Assembly: GCF_036322625.1 (NCBI RefSeq)
Contig: NZ_AP027266.1
Span: 1,987,001-2,051,000 of the forward strand
Source of the DNA: Roseicyclus marinus
GTDB lineage: Bacteria > Pseudomonadota > Alphaproteobacteria > Rhodobacterales > Rhodobacteraceae
Direction: 5' to 3'
Length of the DNA stretch: 64,000 nt
The number at the start of each line of letters is the position of its first letter. Position 1 is the first letter of the stretch. Below, one piece after another: positions 35,596 to 44,647 of this stretch. Below the pieces are notes generated by a model. It was not told where the DNA came from and searched no databases. It was given only the letters and a program-made list of their open reading frames with translations. Both the position numbers and the translations under genes were made by a program.

Positions 35596-36087
35596 ATGCC
35601 TCAGCCCACCGGATATACCCGCGCCCAGATCGCGCTCCATTGGATCACGGTGGTGCTCGTCGCACTGCAATTCCTCCTTCACGACGCCATGTCCGAGGCT
35701 TGGGACGCGATCGAGGAAGGCCGCGAAGTGATCTTCAACCCCTTGATCTCACAGCATGTTTTCATGGGCGCGCTGGTCGCGATCGTAACCTTCATTCGCC
35801 TTGGCCTGCGGCTCAGCCACGGCGCACCACCGCCGCCTGCTTCCGAACATGCCGCGCTGCAACTGGTGGCCCATGCCACCCATTGGGCCTTCTACGTGCT
35901 CCTGATCCTCGTGCCGGTCTTTGGCGCCGTGGCGTGGTTCAACGCCGTGGACCTGGCCGCCGAAGCGCATGAAATGCTGACATCGGTCCTGCTCGCGCTC
36001 ATCGCGCTGCATGTCCTGGCCGCGCTGGTGCATCAATTCATCTTCAAAACCAACCTGTTGGCGCGGATGAAAAATCCCGCCCCCTGA
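35596..36087 (+). CDS. Cytochrome b561
   Basis: A 163-residue four-helix membrane protein with heme-ligand histidines in IALHWI, SQHVFMG, ATHWAFYVLL and ALHVLAALVHQF. The ATG at 35596 is chosen over an in-frame upstream start, because it places the first His-containing helix near the N-terminus as in the family. It is a second b561 paralogue in the window, about 15 kb from the first. An electron-transfer role in the cytoplasmic membrane is likely; the partner is unknown. Confidence 0.87.
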   Translation: MPQPTGYTRAQIALHWITVVLVALQFLLHDAMSEAWDAIEEGREVIFNPLISQHVFMGALVAIVTFIRLGLRLSHGAPPPPASEHAALQLVAHATHWAFYVLLILVPVFGAVAWFNAVDLAAEAHEMLTSVLLALIALHVLAALVHQFIFKTNLLARMKNPAP

Positions 36088-36132
36088 GCCGGGCATTGAC
36101 CTTGCGCCCAAGGCGCGGCATGGGCTTTGGTC

Positions 36133-36750
36133 ATGGAACTGGCCGCCTATATCCCCGCCTTCGTGGCGCTTTTCGTGGTGATCGACCCGATCGGCATGGC
36201 GCCCCTGTTCGTCGCGCTGACGGCGGGCCAGACCACCCGCCAGCGCCGCGTCATCGCGATCCGCGCCTGTGTCGTGGCCTTCGGCATCCTGACGCTGTTC
36301 GGGCTGGCGGGCGAAGCGGTGCTGAATTTCCTTGGAATATCAATGCCCGCCTTCCGCATGGCGGGGGGCATCCTGTTGTTTCTGACCGCGCTCGACATGC
36401 TTTTCGAACGCCGCAGCCAGCGCCGCAAGGGGCAGGCCGATCAAAGCCATCCCGACGATCCGTCCGTCTTTCCGCTGGCCATCCCGCTCATCGCGGGGCC
36501 GGGCGCGATTGCAACGATGATCCTTCTGACCGGTCAGACCGGCGCGGATGCGACCCATATCCTGCTCGTGCATCTGGTGATGCTGGCGGTTCTGACCGTG
36601 GTCCTGTCGCTGTTCCTGCTGGCCGCACCGCTCGAACGCCTGTTGGGGCCCACCGGCATCAACGTGGTCACGCGGCTTTTGGGGATGTTGCTTGCCGCGC
36701 TGTCGGTTCAATTCGTGATCGACGGAATGCGCGATCTGCAGGTGATCTGA
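36133..36750 (+). CDS. MarC family membrane protein
   Basis: A 205-residue protein with about six helices and the family segments VIDPIGMAPLFVAL, FGLAGEAVLNFLGIS and PLIAGPGAIATMI. MarC-family proteins were once linked to antibiotic resistance, but their function remains unsettled; transport is suspected. ATG 36133 is used; a TTG at 36127 would add two residues. It follows the b561 gene by 45 bp on the same strand. Confidence 0.88.
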   Translation: MELAAYIPAFVALFVVIDPIGMAPLFVALTAGQTTRQRRVIAIRACVVAFGILTLFGLAGEAVLNFLGISMPAFRMAGGILLFLTALDMLFERRSQRRKGQADQSHPDDPSVFPLAIPLIAGPGAIATMILLTGQTGADATHILLVHLVMLAVLTVVLSLFLLAAPLERLLGPTGINVVTRLLGMLLAALSVQFVIDGMRDLQVI

Positions 36751-36799
36751 TCGCCGCCCGCCCCCATATAACCCCAAGACAGACACGGGGGTGCAGCAC

Positions 36800-37387
36800 A
36801 TGGCCATGACCGGAGACCAGATCGGATCGCTGATCTACCTCGGCCTTCTGGTCACGGTGATCGCCGGTTGGTATCTGGCTGCGAACCGCCGCAATCTTGG
36901 CCGCGTGGCGCAACATGCGGCGATCTGGGCCTTTATTTTCCTGGGCGGGATCGTCGCCGTGGGCCTGTGGTCGGATGTCCGCGACACGGTCGCGCCCCGC
37001 CAAAGCCTGATGCAGGACGGCGCGCAGGTCGTGGTTCCGATGGACCGTGACGGGCATTTCTACCTGACGCTAGAGGTGAACGGCGTGCCGGTGCGCTTTG
37101 TCGTCGACACCGGCGCGACCGAGATCGTGCTGTCGGGACAGGATGCCGCCCGCGTCGGCATTGCGGCAAACGACCTGATCTTTTCCGGACGCGCCTTTAC
37201 CGCCAATGGCATGGTCGCCACCGCGCCTGTGCGGCTTGAGCGCGTGGCCTTGGGCGGCATCGTGGATCAGGGCGTGCGCGCCGTCGTCAACGAGGGTGAT
37301 CTGGAGGAAAGCCTGCTGGGCATGAGCTACCTCAACCGCTTCGAAAGACTGGAGATTTCGCGCGGGCAGATGGTGCTGAAACGCTAG
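36800..37387 (+). CDS. Membrane-anchored retropepsin-like aspartic protease (TIGR02281 type)
   Basis: A 195-residue protein with two N-terminal helices (about 10-27 and 43-61), then a single aspartic protease domain with active-site VDTGATE and a following LLGMSYL flap/core motif. Such single-domain proteases dimerise, and are best known from alphaproteobacteria as periplasm-facing membrane proteins of unclear substrate. A GTG at 36791 is an alternative start. The gene stands alone between marC and the convergent holC. Confidence 0.85.
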   Translation: MAMTGDQIGSLIYLGLLVTVIAGWYLAANRRNLGRVAQHAAIWAFIFLGGIVAVGLWSDVRDTVAPRQSLMQDGAQVVVPMDRDGHFYLTLEVNGVPVRFVVDTGATEIVLSGQDAARVGIAANDLIFSGRAFTANGMVATAPVRLERVALGGIVDQGVRAVVNEGDLEESLLGMSYLNRFERLEISRGQMVLKR

Positions 37388-37420
37388 GGGCCTTGGGGAC
37401 GAAAGCCTGTTCCCGCCGCT

Positions 37421-37879
37421 TCAGGTTTCGGCCTTTCTCGTCCAGCGGCCGCTTTCCTCGGACCAATACTGGGCCTTGATCCCGGCCTCCTTGAGGCTGC
37501 GCCACTGGTCGCGCGCGGTCTGGACGGCCTGCGGGTCCTGCCCGTCGAACACGATCATGGCGCGGGCCAGCGGCGCAATTTCGGCGGCGTCGATCGCGGC
37601 CCCTTCGACGCAGACCAGACAATCGGGACGGTTCGCGGCCTCTGTCCCCGTGGTCAGAAGCACGGGTTGATCCGCATCATGCGGACCGCCCGCGCGGCCA
37701 TGGGGCAGGAAATCGGCATCGCCCCCTTGCCAGAGCGCCGCGTCGAGCCGGTCGAGGATCGCATCGCTCCGCCCGCGCAGGGCCACGCGCCAGCCCGCGT
37801 CCAGCGCCTTGCCCAGCAGGAGGCGCAAGGTCGCCTCGAGCGGCGAGCGGGTCAGGTGGTAGAAATAGACTTCGCCCAA
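37421..37879 (-). CDS. holC: DNA polymerase III chi subunit
   Basis: A 152-residue protein starting EVYFYHLTRSPLEATL, the standard HolC opening. The fold end contains the RDQWRSLKEAGIKAQYW segment. In the replisome chi joins the clamp loader (through psi in E. coli) to single-strand binding protein; alphaproteobacteria generally lack a recognisable psi. It lies 9 bp downstream of pepA, a conserved pairing. Confidence 0.92.
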   Translation of the reverse strand: MGEVYFYHLTRSPLEATLRLLLGKALDAGWRVALRGRSDAILDRLDAALWQGGDADFLPHGRAGGPHDADQPVLLTTGTEAANRPDCLVCVEGAAIDAAEIAPLARAMIVFDGQDPQAVQTARDQWRSLKEAGIKAQYWSEESGRWTRKAET

Positions 37880-37888
37880 GGCGGCCCC

Positions 37889-39355
37889 TTACCCTTCGAA
37901 CTGGTCGCGGATCAAACGATCGAGCGCCATGACCCCCCAACCGGTCGCCCCTTTGGGCGCCAGCATCGTGTCGGATTTCACGCTCGCCACGCCCGCGATA
38001 TCAAGGTGAATCCAGGGGGTTTCATCCTTGACGAAGCGTTGCAGGAATTGCGCCGCCGTGATCGACCCGCCGTCGCGCCCGCCCACGTTCTTCATGTCCG
38101 CGATGCGGCTTTTCAGCTTTTCGTCATAGGCGGCCCCCAAGGGCATCCGCCACGCGCCCTCGCCCTCGGCCCGCGCCGCCTTGAGAAACGCGTCGCAAAG
38201 TGCGTCGTTGTTCGAGAAAACGCCCGCGTTTTCATGGCCAAGCGCAATGATGATCGCCCCCGTCAGCGTGGCAAGGTCGATCATGCCCATGGGCTTGAAG
38301 CGGTCTTGGGCATACCACATCACGTCCGCCAGAACCAAACGCCCCTCGGCATCGGTGTTGATGACCTCGATCGTGTCGCCCTTCATCGAGCGCACCACGT
38401 CACCGGGGCGCTGCGCATTGGGGCCGGGCATGTTTTCCACCAGGCCGACCAGACCAACGACATTCGCCTTGGCTTTGCGCAGGGCGAGCGTGCGCATGAC
38501 CCCTGCAACGACGCCCGCGCCGCCCATGTCCATGGTCATGTCTTCCATGCCGGCGGCGGGTTTGAGGCTGATGCCACCGGTGTCAAAGACGACGCCCTTG
38601 CCGACAAGTGCAAGCGGCGCTTCCTCGGCCCCGCCCTTCCATTGCATGACGACGATCTTGGAGGGGCTGTCCGACCCCTGCCCCACCCCCAGAAGCGCGC
38701 CCATGCCAAGGCTGGTCATCTCGTCCTCGTCCAGCACCTCGACCTCCACGCCCAGCTCGCGCAGCGCGACCAGGCGTTCGGCAAAATCCTGCGTCGTCAG
38801 GATGTTGGCGGGTTCGTTCACCAGATCCCGGCTGAAGAACACGCCCTCGGCCAAGGCCATCAGGGGGGCTGCCTCGGCCTCGGCCTCCTCGGGTTTGGCG
38901 AGCATGATCGTCGCATCCTTGGGCGTGTCGGTGGCGGCGGATTTGTGACGGGTGAAGTCATAGCCGCGCAGGACAAGGCCCAGCGCCAATTCGGCGGTGC
39001 GCGCCGTGGTGCCGGCGGCCAGCGTCAGCGCCTCGGCGCCCTTGAACCGCGCGAGCGCCGCGCCCGCTTTGCGCGCCTCTTCGACACTGGGGCGGCGGGG
39101 CAGCTTGACCGCCATCAGGCTTGAGGCCGCAAGACCCGTGGGCCAGCCCAGCGTCAGCCCCTCGCCCGGCTTGAGCTTGGTCCAGCCCTCCGCCGCCAGT
39201 GCGCGCGACAGGGCACCGCGCGTCAGCTTGTCGATGCGCCGCGCCGCCGGATCGAGCTTGCCATCGGGCGGCAAGAGCACCGCCAGCCGCCCCTCGGCAC
39301 GGGCCAGCGCCTCCAGGTCGACGGGGGTGAAGGCGACGGCGATCGGATTGGTCAT
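37889..39355 (-). CDS. pepA: Leucyl aminopeptidase (M17 family)
   Basis: A 488-residue cytosolic metallo-aminopeptidase removing N-terminal residues from peptides. The C-terminal catalytic domain has GKGVVFDTGGISLKP with a metal-binding Lys/Asp and the M17 signature NTDAEGRL near residue 331. The N-terminal domain is typical of the family. It is divergent from lptF, an arrangement widely conserved because PepA and the Lpt permeases flank each other in proteobacteria. Confidence 0.95.
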   Translation of the reverse strand: MTNPIAVAFTPVDLEALARAEGRLAVLLPPDGKLDPAARRIDKLTRGALSRALAAEGWTKLKPGEGLTLGWPTGLAASSLMAVKLPRRPSVEEARKAGAALARFKGAEALTLAAGTTARTAELALGLVLRGYDFTRHKSAATDTPKDATIMLAKPEEAEAEAAPLMALAEGVFFSRDLVNEPANILTTQDFAERLVALRELGVEVEVLDEDEMTSLGMGALLGVGQGSDSPSKIVVMQWKGGAEEAPLALVGKGVVFDTGGISLKPAAGMEDMTMDMGGAGVVAGVMRTLALRKAKANVVGLVGLVENMPGPNAQRPGDVVRSMKGDTIEVINTDAEGRLVLADVMWYAQDRFKPMGMIDLATLTGAIIIALGHENAGVFSNNDALCDAFLKAARAEGEGAWRMPLGAAYDEKLKSRIADMKNVGGRDGGSITAAQFLQRFVKDETPWIHLDIAGVASVKSDTMLAPKGATGWGVMALDRLIRDQFEG

Positions 39356-39520
39356 CTGGCGTGATCCTCAACTCGGGTTCGTGTGGCAAAAGAGGTCGCG
39401 GCGGCGCGCGGTCCTGGCAAGACTAGGCCGCGGACAGGGCGATGACCAGATCGCCCTCGCATGGAGACCGCGTTTGGCCTAAGACTGCGCCAGACAAGCC
39501 GGCCCGAGCGCCGGAAACAC

Positions 39521-40669
39521 ATGTGGGGATGTTGCGCCTTGGGGCGGTATGACCGCTACGTCTTGTCCCAATTGATCGTGCTGTTCGGCTTTTTCAGCCT
39601 GGTTCTGATCTCGGTCTATTGGGTCAACGAAGCCGTGGACCTGTTCGATTCGTTGATCGCGGATGGACAGACCCTTTCGGTGTTCTTCGAATTCACCGCG
39701 CTCAGCCTGCCGCAGATCATGCTGATGGTGCTGCCTGTCGCGGGTTTCGTTGCCACGCTCTACATCTTCAACAGGTTGATCGGGGACAGTGAACTGGTCG
39801 TCTTGCAGACGGCGGGTCTGTCGGCGGCGCGGCTTTTGCGGCCGGTTGCGTTCTTCGGGCTGTTTCTGGGGCTGGTGATCACGGTCCTTGGCAATGTCGT
39901 GGCCCCCGTGGCGCGGGCGCAATACATCGACCGCACCCAACAGGTGCAGGATGATCTGACCGGCAAATTCCTGCGGGCGGGGCAATTCGTGCATCCCGCC
40001 CCCGGTCTGACCGTCTACATCCGCGAGATCACGGAACTGGGCGAATTCCGCGACCTGTTCTTGCAAGACCGCACCGCCCCGCTGTCGGAAACGACCTACA
40101 CGGCGCAGTCAGCGCTGATGCTGTCCTCGGATACGGGGCCGCGCATGGTGATGTTCGACGGCATGGCGCAGACGCTTTCGGCCGAGACCGGGCGGCTGAG
40201 CACGGTGCTGTTCGACGATTTCACCTATGATCTCGGGGGGCTGATCGCGGGCGGAGGTTTGCGGAGCTACGATCTGCGCGAGATCCCCACTTGGGTGCTC
40301 TTGTCGGCCACGCCCGAGATCGCCCAACAGATGGGTCAGGACGTGGCCTACATGCGGTTTGCAGGCCATGAACGGATCGCGCGGGCGCTGTTCGTGATCT
40401 TTCCGCCCCTGATCGCGGCGGCCTGCCTGATGCTGGGCAGCTTTTCGCGCTTCGGGGTCTGGGCGCAGATCCTTTTGGCGGTCAGCCTTGTCATCCCGCT
40501 CCAGATGATCTGGAACGCGGCCGAGACGGCGGCGGTGCGCAACGTCGATCTGCAATATCTCGCCTATGTGCAACCCGTGGCCGCGGCGCTTTTGACCTTG
40601 GTGCTGATCTGGCTCGCGATGCGGCGCAAATGGCCACGGGCGCGGAAACTGCGGGGGGTGCCCGCGTGA
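39521..40669 (+). CDS. lptF: LPS export ABC transporter permease LptF
   Basis: A 382-residue inner-membrane permease of the YjgP/YjgQ family with six helices and a large periplasmic jellyroll between helices 3 and 4. The opening YDRYVLSQLIVLFGFF is typical. With LptG and LptB it extracts lipopolysaccharide from the inner membrane. ATG 39521 is the likely start; an upstream ATG at 39461 would add a charged leader. Its TGA overlaps the GTG of lptG. Confidence 0.93.
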   Translation: MWGCCALGRYDRYVLSQLIVLFGFFSLVLISVYWVNEAVDLFDSLIADGQTLSVFFEFTALSLPQIMLMVLPVAGFVATLYIFNRLIGDSELVVLQTAGLSAARLLRPVAFFGLFLGLVITVLGNVVAPVARAQYIDRTQQVQDDLTGKFLRAGQFVHPAPGLTVYIREITELGEFRDLFLQDRTAPLSETTYTAQSALMLSSDTGPRMVMFDGMAQTLSAETGRLSTVLFDDFTYDLGGLIAGGGLRSYDLREIPTWVLLSATPEIAQQMGQDVAYMRFAGHERIARALFVIFPPLIAAACLMLGSFSRFGVWAQILLAVSLVIPLQMIWNAAETAAVRNVDLQYLAYVQPVAAALLTLVLIWLAMRRKWPRARKLRGVPA

Positions 40670-41760
40670 TCTTGCACCTCTATCTCGCAAGGCGGTTTCT
40701 CAGGGCGCTCGGGATCGTTACGGCGGTTTTCGTGGCGATCCTTCTGCCGATCGACATCGCGGAACAGTTGCGCCGCATCGGTCCGTCGCAGGGGTTTGGC
40801 CCGGTGCTCGAGCTGGCGCTGCTGAACCTGCCCGGGTCGCTCTACGAGATGATCCCGCTCTTTGTCCTCTTGGGAACGCTCCTGATGTTCTTGGGCCTGG
40901 CGCGCAGTTCCGAGCTGGTCGTGGTGCGCGCCGCCGGACGTTCGGCACTGCGCGCGGCGGCGGCACCCGTGGTGGTGGCGGCGCTCTTGGGTGTGTTCAT
41001 CGTCATGGTGGTCAACCCGATCGTGGCCACGACCGAACAACAATTCGATCTGCGCAGCGCGCGCTATCTGGGCGCGGAAGAGCGCACCGTTTCGGTCAGC
41101 GCCGAGGGCCTGTGGCTGCGGCAGGGCAGCCCCGAGAACCAGACCGTGATCCGCGCGAGCGCCGCGAATTCGGATGGCACGCAATTGTTCGATGCCAGTT
41201 TTTTCGGCTTCGATGCCGAGGGAACGCTGATCGAACGCCTCAATGCCAGCCAGGCCATCCTGGTCGAGGGCGCATGGGAATTGACCGGGGTCCGGCGCTG
41301 GCCGCTCGTCGAGGGCGTGAACCCCGAGGCGCGGGCCGAAAGCCTGCCGCAGCTGACGCTGCCCTCCACCCTGACCCGCGAACAGATCCGCGACAGTTTC
41401 GGCAAACCCGAAACCGTGCCGATCTACCAGCTGCCCGCCTTCATCGCGCAACTCAACGGCGCTGGCTTCGCCGCCCTGCAACACCGGGTCTGGCTGCAAA
41501 GCGAATTGTCCTCGCCGCTGATGCTGGCGGCCATGGTGCTGATCGGCGCGGGCTTCACCATGCGCCACACGCGGTTCGGACGGACGGGGATCATGGTGCT
41601 TTCGGCCATCTTGCTTGGCTTCGGCACGTTTTTCGTACGGTCATTCGCACAGGTGCTGGGCGAGACCGGGCAATTGCCCGTGGCGCTCGTGGCCTGGACG
41701 CCCCCGATCGCGGCGATCCTTTTGGCGATCGCGCTCTTGCTGCATACGGAGGACGGATGA
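40666..41760 (+). CDS. lptG: LPS export ABC transporter permease LptG
   Basis: A 364-residue partner of LptF with the same six-helix layout. It starts with GTG 40666 inside the lptF stop (GTGA) and opens LHLYLARRFLRAL. Its own stop overlaps the ATG of a 54-codon ORF that occupies the position where lptD is expected in related genomes. Confidence 0.93.
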   Translation: MILHLYLARRFLRALGIVTAVFVAILLPIDIAEQLRRIGPSQGFGPVLELALLNLPGSLYEMIPLFVLLGTLLMFLGLARSSELVVVRAAGRSALRAAAAPVVVAALLGVFIVMVVNPIVATTEQQFDLRSARYLGAEERTVSVSAEGLWLRQGSPENQTVIRASAANSDGTQLFDASFFGFDAEGTLIERLNASQAILVEGAWELTGVRRWPLVEGVNPEARAESLPQLTLPSTLTREQIRDSFGKPETVPIYQLPAFIAQLNGAGFAALQHRVWLQSELSSPLMLAAMVLIGAGFTMRHTRFGRTGIMVLSAILLGFGTFFVRSFAQVLGETGQLPVALVAWTPPIAAILLAIALLLHTEDG

Positions 41761-41921
41761 CACGGCTGAAACAGGCACCCGTCACCCCCCATCTCGCCGT
41801 GCAAACCACATCGGAGCGCAACAGCCACAGTTGCCTTCGCGCCGCAGGCAGTCCACAACTGGCACAGGGCCCATGCCCGACCTTGGCCGCAGATGAGCAG
41901 ACCGGACGACAGACCCGATGA
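41757..41921 (+). pseudogene. 54-codon ORF in the lptD position, possibly an lptD remnant
   Basis: This ORF starts with an ATG that overlaps the lptG stop and ends with a TGA that overlaps the surA ATG (ATGA at both ends). It therefore sits exactly like a full gene in a coupled operon. The product begins MTRLKQAP and ends QTGRQTR. It has no signal peptide and no visible LptD (OstA_N or beta-barrel) motif. In many Rhodobacterales a gene of about 700 codons for LptD lies here. It may be a deletion relic, a replaced gene or an unrelated small protein. Confidence 0.4.
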
Positions 41922-43147
41922 TCCAGAGCCCCAAGACACCGATCCGCCGTATCCTGGCCCCGCTGGCGCTGGCCGCTGCCGCGCTGCTACCGGGCGCGAT
42001 GGCTGCAGCGCAATCGCCCTTTTCGGCCGCCGTGCGGATCAATGACGGGATCGTCACCTGGTACGAGATCGAACAGCGCGCCCTGTTTCTCGAGGTCTTG
42101 CGCGCCCCCGGCGACTTGCGGGCGGAAGCGATGGAAACGCTCGTCAACGAGCGGCTTCAGATCGGTGAGGCCGAGCGGATGGATGTCCTGGCCACCCCCG
42201 AAGAGATCGAGGCCGGCGTTGCCGAATTCGCATCCCGCACCGATCTGTCGGTGGACGAATTCCTTGCGGTCATCAGCGACGAGGGCGTGGCCCCCGAAAC
42301 CTTCCGCGATTTCGTGGCGAACGGCATTTCCTGGCGCAACGTGGTGCGCACACGCTTCGGGCCGCGCGTGCAGATCACCGAGGCCGATATCGACGAGGCG
42401 CTGGCTTTTGCGCCCCGGCTCGACTCGGCGCAGATCCTGCTGGCCGAGATCGTCGTGCCGCTGATGCCGGAAAACGAGGAAAACCTGCGCAGTGAACTGG
42501 CGCGGCTTTCGGCCGATCTGAATTTCGACACCGCAACCTTCAGCGAGGCCGCGCGCCGGTTTTCGGCAGCCCCCACGCGCGAGAACGACGGTGTGACCGG
42601 TTGGCGCCCGCTCTCGGCCGTGCCGCCGCAGCTGCGCGAAGACATGGTGCTGCTTGCTCCCGGTGAAACCTATGGGCCGGTATCCTTGGGCCCGGCGCTT
42701 GGCATCTTCCAGATGCGCGGCCTGTCCGAAGGGAATTTCCAGGCCCCGACCGTGACCTCGGTCGATTACGCGACCATCGCGCTTCCCCCTGTCTCGACCG
42801 AGGAAGGTGCCTTGGCGGCAGAGGCCCTGCGCGCGGAAATCGATGTCTGCGACGATCTTTACGCGACCCGACCGGGCGGGTTCGAGCGGTTCGACCAACC
42901 GCTTTCTGCCATTCCCGGCGATATCGCCATGGCGCTTGCGGCGCTTGACGCGGGCGAGATCGGTTTCGGTGTTAGCCGCAATGGCGGGGCCACGACGCTG
43001 GCGGTCATGCTCTGCGATCGGACCACGGCGGAGCCCGAAGCGGGCCGGGAGGCCGTGCGGCAGCAATTGATCGCGCAACGGCTCGAGGGCTACGCGGATG
43101 CCCTGCTGGAAGAATTGCGCGCAGACGCCATCATCACATACGAATGA
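41918..43147 (+). CDS. surA: Periplasmic chaperone / peptidyl-prolyl isomerase SurA
   Basis: A 409-residue exported protein. The signal peptide covers about residues 1-31 (ALLPGAMAAAQS). The SurA_N opening contains AAVRINDGIVTWYEIEQRA, and a parvulin-like (PpiC) region follows about residues 165-275. Only one rotamase-like domain is apparent, as in alphaproteobacterial SurA. It helps outer-membrane proteins fold. It is coupled to the upstream ORF and to pdxA by ATGA overlaps. Confidence 0.9.
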   Translation: MIQSPKTPIRRILAPLALAAAALLPGAMAAAQSPFSAAVRINDGIVTWYEIEQRALFLEVLRAPGDLRAEAMETLVNERLQIGEAERMDVLATPEEIEAGVAEFASRTDLSVDEFLAVISDEGVAPETFRDFVANGISWRNVVRTRFGPRVQITEADIDEALAFAPRLDSAQILLAEIVVPLMPENEENLRSELARLSADLNFDTATFSEAARRFSAAPTRENDGVTGWRPLSAVPPQLREDMVLLAPGETYGPVSLGPALGIFQMRGLSEGNFQAPTVTSVDYATIALPPVSTEEGALAAEALRAEIDVCDDLYATRPGGFERFDQPLSAIPGDIAMALAALDAGEIGFGVSRNGGATTLAVMLCDRTTAEPEAGREAVRQQLIAQRLEGYADALLEELRADAIITYE

Positions 43148-44130
43148 GCGTGTCGCGGGCCCCCATCGCCGTCAGCATCGGTGAGCCCGCCGGGATCGGC
43201 CCGGAAATCCTTGCCCGCGCCTGGGAAAGGCTCGGGTCCCGCCTTCCCTTTTTCGTGATCGGGGATCCCGACCATCTGTCCGGCCACGGCGTGGAACCGG
43301 TCCCCATCGCGCGGGCCGCGGATGCGGCGACGGCCTGTCTTCGCGGCCTGCCCGTTTTGCCCCATCCCTTTCCCGCGCCTGCCGTGCCGGGCGAACCCGA
43401 CCCGCGCAACGCCACCGCCGTGATCGAGGTCATCGCGCGCGGCGTCGATGTGGTGATGCGGGGCGAGGCAAGCGCGCTGACCACCGCGCCGATCCACAAG
43501 AAGGCGCTGATGGACGGGGCCGGTTTCCGATTTCCGGGCCATACCGAATATCTCGCGCATCTGGCGGGCGTGGAGCGCGTGGTGATGATGCTCGCCTGTC
43601 CCGACCTGCGCGTGGTGCCCACGACGATCCATATCGCGCTGAAGGATGTGCCGGACGCGCTGACCTCAAAGCTGTTGCGCGACACGATCCGCATCACCCA
43701 TGCAGCCCTCAGGCAGGATTTCGGCCTGGCCGCGCCGCGCATCGCCGTTGCAGGGCTCAACCCCCATGCGGGCGAAGGCGGGGCCATGGGCCGCGAAGAG
43801 ATCGAGACCATCACCCCCGTGATCGAGGCCCTGCGCGCCGAGGGTCTGGCGCTGAGCGGTCCGCATTCCGCCGACACGATGTTTCACGCGGGCGCGCGGG
43901 CGGGCTATGATGCGGCGATCTGCATGTATCACGATCAGGCCCTGATCCCGATCAAGACGCTGGATTTCGCAGGCGGCGTGAACGTGACGCTGGGCTTGCC
44001 CTTCATCCGCACCTCGCCCGACCACGGGACGGCCTTCGACATCGCGGGACAAGGCCGCGCGGACCCGACCAGCCTGATCGCGGCCCTTGAAATGGCGCAA
44101 GAGATGGCCGGCCAGCGCCACGGCAGTTGA
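43144..44130 (+). CDS. pdxA: 4-hydroxythreonine-4-phosphate dehydrogenase
   Basis: A 328-residue NAD-dependent enzyme of pyridoxal 5'-phosphate synthesis that oxidises 4-phosphohydroxythreonine. Typical segments are ISIGEPAGIGPEI-like near the start, GHTEYLAHL (metal-binding His) and CMYHDQALIPIK with the following SPDHGTAFDIAG. PdxA2-type paralogues act on D-threonate 4-phosphate, but the surA coupling marks this as the housekeeping gene. The expected downstream rsmA is not present. Confidence 0.93.
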   Translation: MSVSRAPIAVSIGEPAGIGPEILARAWERLGSRLPFFVIGDPDHLSGHGVEPVPIARAADAATACLRGLPVLPHPFPAPAVPGEPDPRNATAVIEVIARGVDVVMRGEASALTTAPIHKKALMDGAGFRFPGHTEYLAHLAGVERVVMMLACPDLRVVPTTIHIALKDVPDALTSKLLRDTIRITHAALRQDFGLAAPRIAVAGLNPHAGEGGAMGREEIETITPVIEALRAEGLALSGPHSADTMFHAGARAGYDAAICMYHDQALIPIKTLDFAGGVNVTLGLPFIRTSPDHGTAFDIAGQGRADPTSLIAALEMAQEMAGQRHGS

Positions 44131-44168
44131 TCCCTGGCGGCTCGGCCGCAGTAAAGCGGGCGAAAGGG

Positions 44169-44336
44169 TCAGACCGGCAGATCGTTGAACAGGTCGTCCT
44201 CCTCCGGATCGGGGCGCGGCTTGGGTGCGCCCTGCCCCTCCTCCGGCTTGCGGTTCTCGTCATCGGGCGCGGCATCGGTCCCCTTGCGGCGCAGTTCTGT
44301 ATGGGCGGACGGTTTGCGGGCGGTCTTTTCGTGCAT
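44169..44336 (-). CDS. Small charged hypothetical protein (55 residues)
   Basis: A short gene with a strong AGGAGGA ribosome-binding site seven bases before ATG 44336. The product is highly charged and probably disordered, opening MHEKTARKPSAHTELRR and ending EEDDLFNDLPV. It has no recognised domain. It lies 23 bp after the 83-residue hypothetical gene on the same strand and is likely the end of the DksA-like operon. Confidence 0.6.
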   Translation of the reverse strand: MHEKTARKPSAHTELRRKGTDAAPDDENRKPEEGQGAPKPRPDPEEDDLFNDLPV

Positions 44337-44359
44337 CTGAAATCCTCCTGTTCAGGTCC

Positions 44360-44611
44360 TCAGGCGGGGCGTGCCCAGGGTGTCGGGGGCTTGTCCGGTC
44401 CAACACGCGCCTCCTCGCGCCGGTCGGCTTCGCGGGTCTGGATATCTTCGGCCCGACGCGCCCGCAGATCGGCGACCATGCAACGCAGATCGCGTTCCAC
44501 GGCCTGACACAACAGGGTTTCGGCCACCGCCCGCCCCGTGCCCGGCGCCTGCAAAATCAGCTCCAGCCTGCGGTAGAGAACCTTTGGATCGGGGTCAGGT
44601 GTGGGGGGCAT
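44360..44611 (-). CDS. Hypothetical protein (83 residues)
   Basis: A small soluble, mostly helical protein with a GGGAGG ribosome-binding site eight bases upstream of ATG 44611. It contains VLYRRLELILQAP and CQAVERDLRCMVADLRARR and has a charged C-terminus. No family was recognised. It lies 36 bp downstream of the DksA-like gene, probably co-transcribed. Confidence 0.6.
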   Translation of the reverse strand: MPPTPDPDPKVLYRRLELILQAPGTGRAVAETLLCQAVERDLRCMVADLRARRAEDIQTREADRREEARVGPDKPPTPWARPA

Positions 44612-44647
44612 GATCGCAACCTCCCTGAGGGAAGGAAAGGGATGCGC

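Noticed and set aside
43144-44130. PdxA as a D-threonate 4-phosphate dehydrogenase (PdxA2) linked to the tetronate operon
   Set aside because: It is coupled to surA and about 32 kb from the otn genes, which fits housekeeping pdxA.
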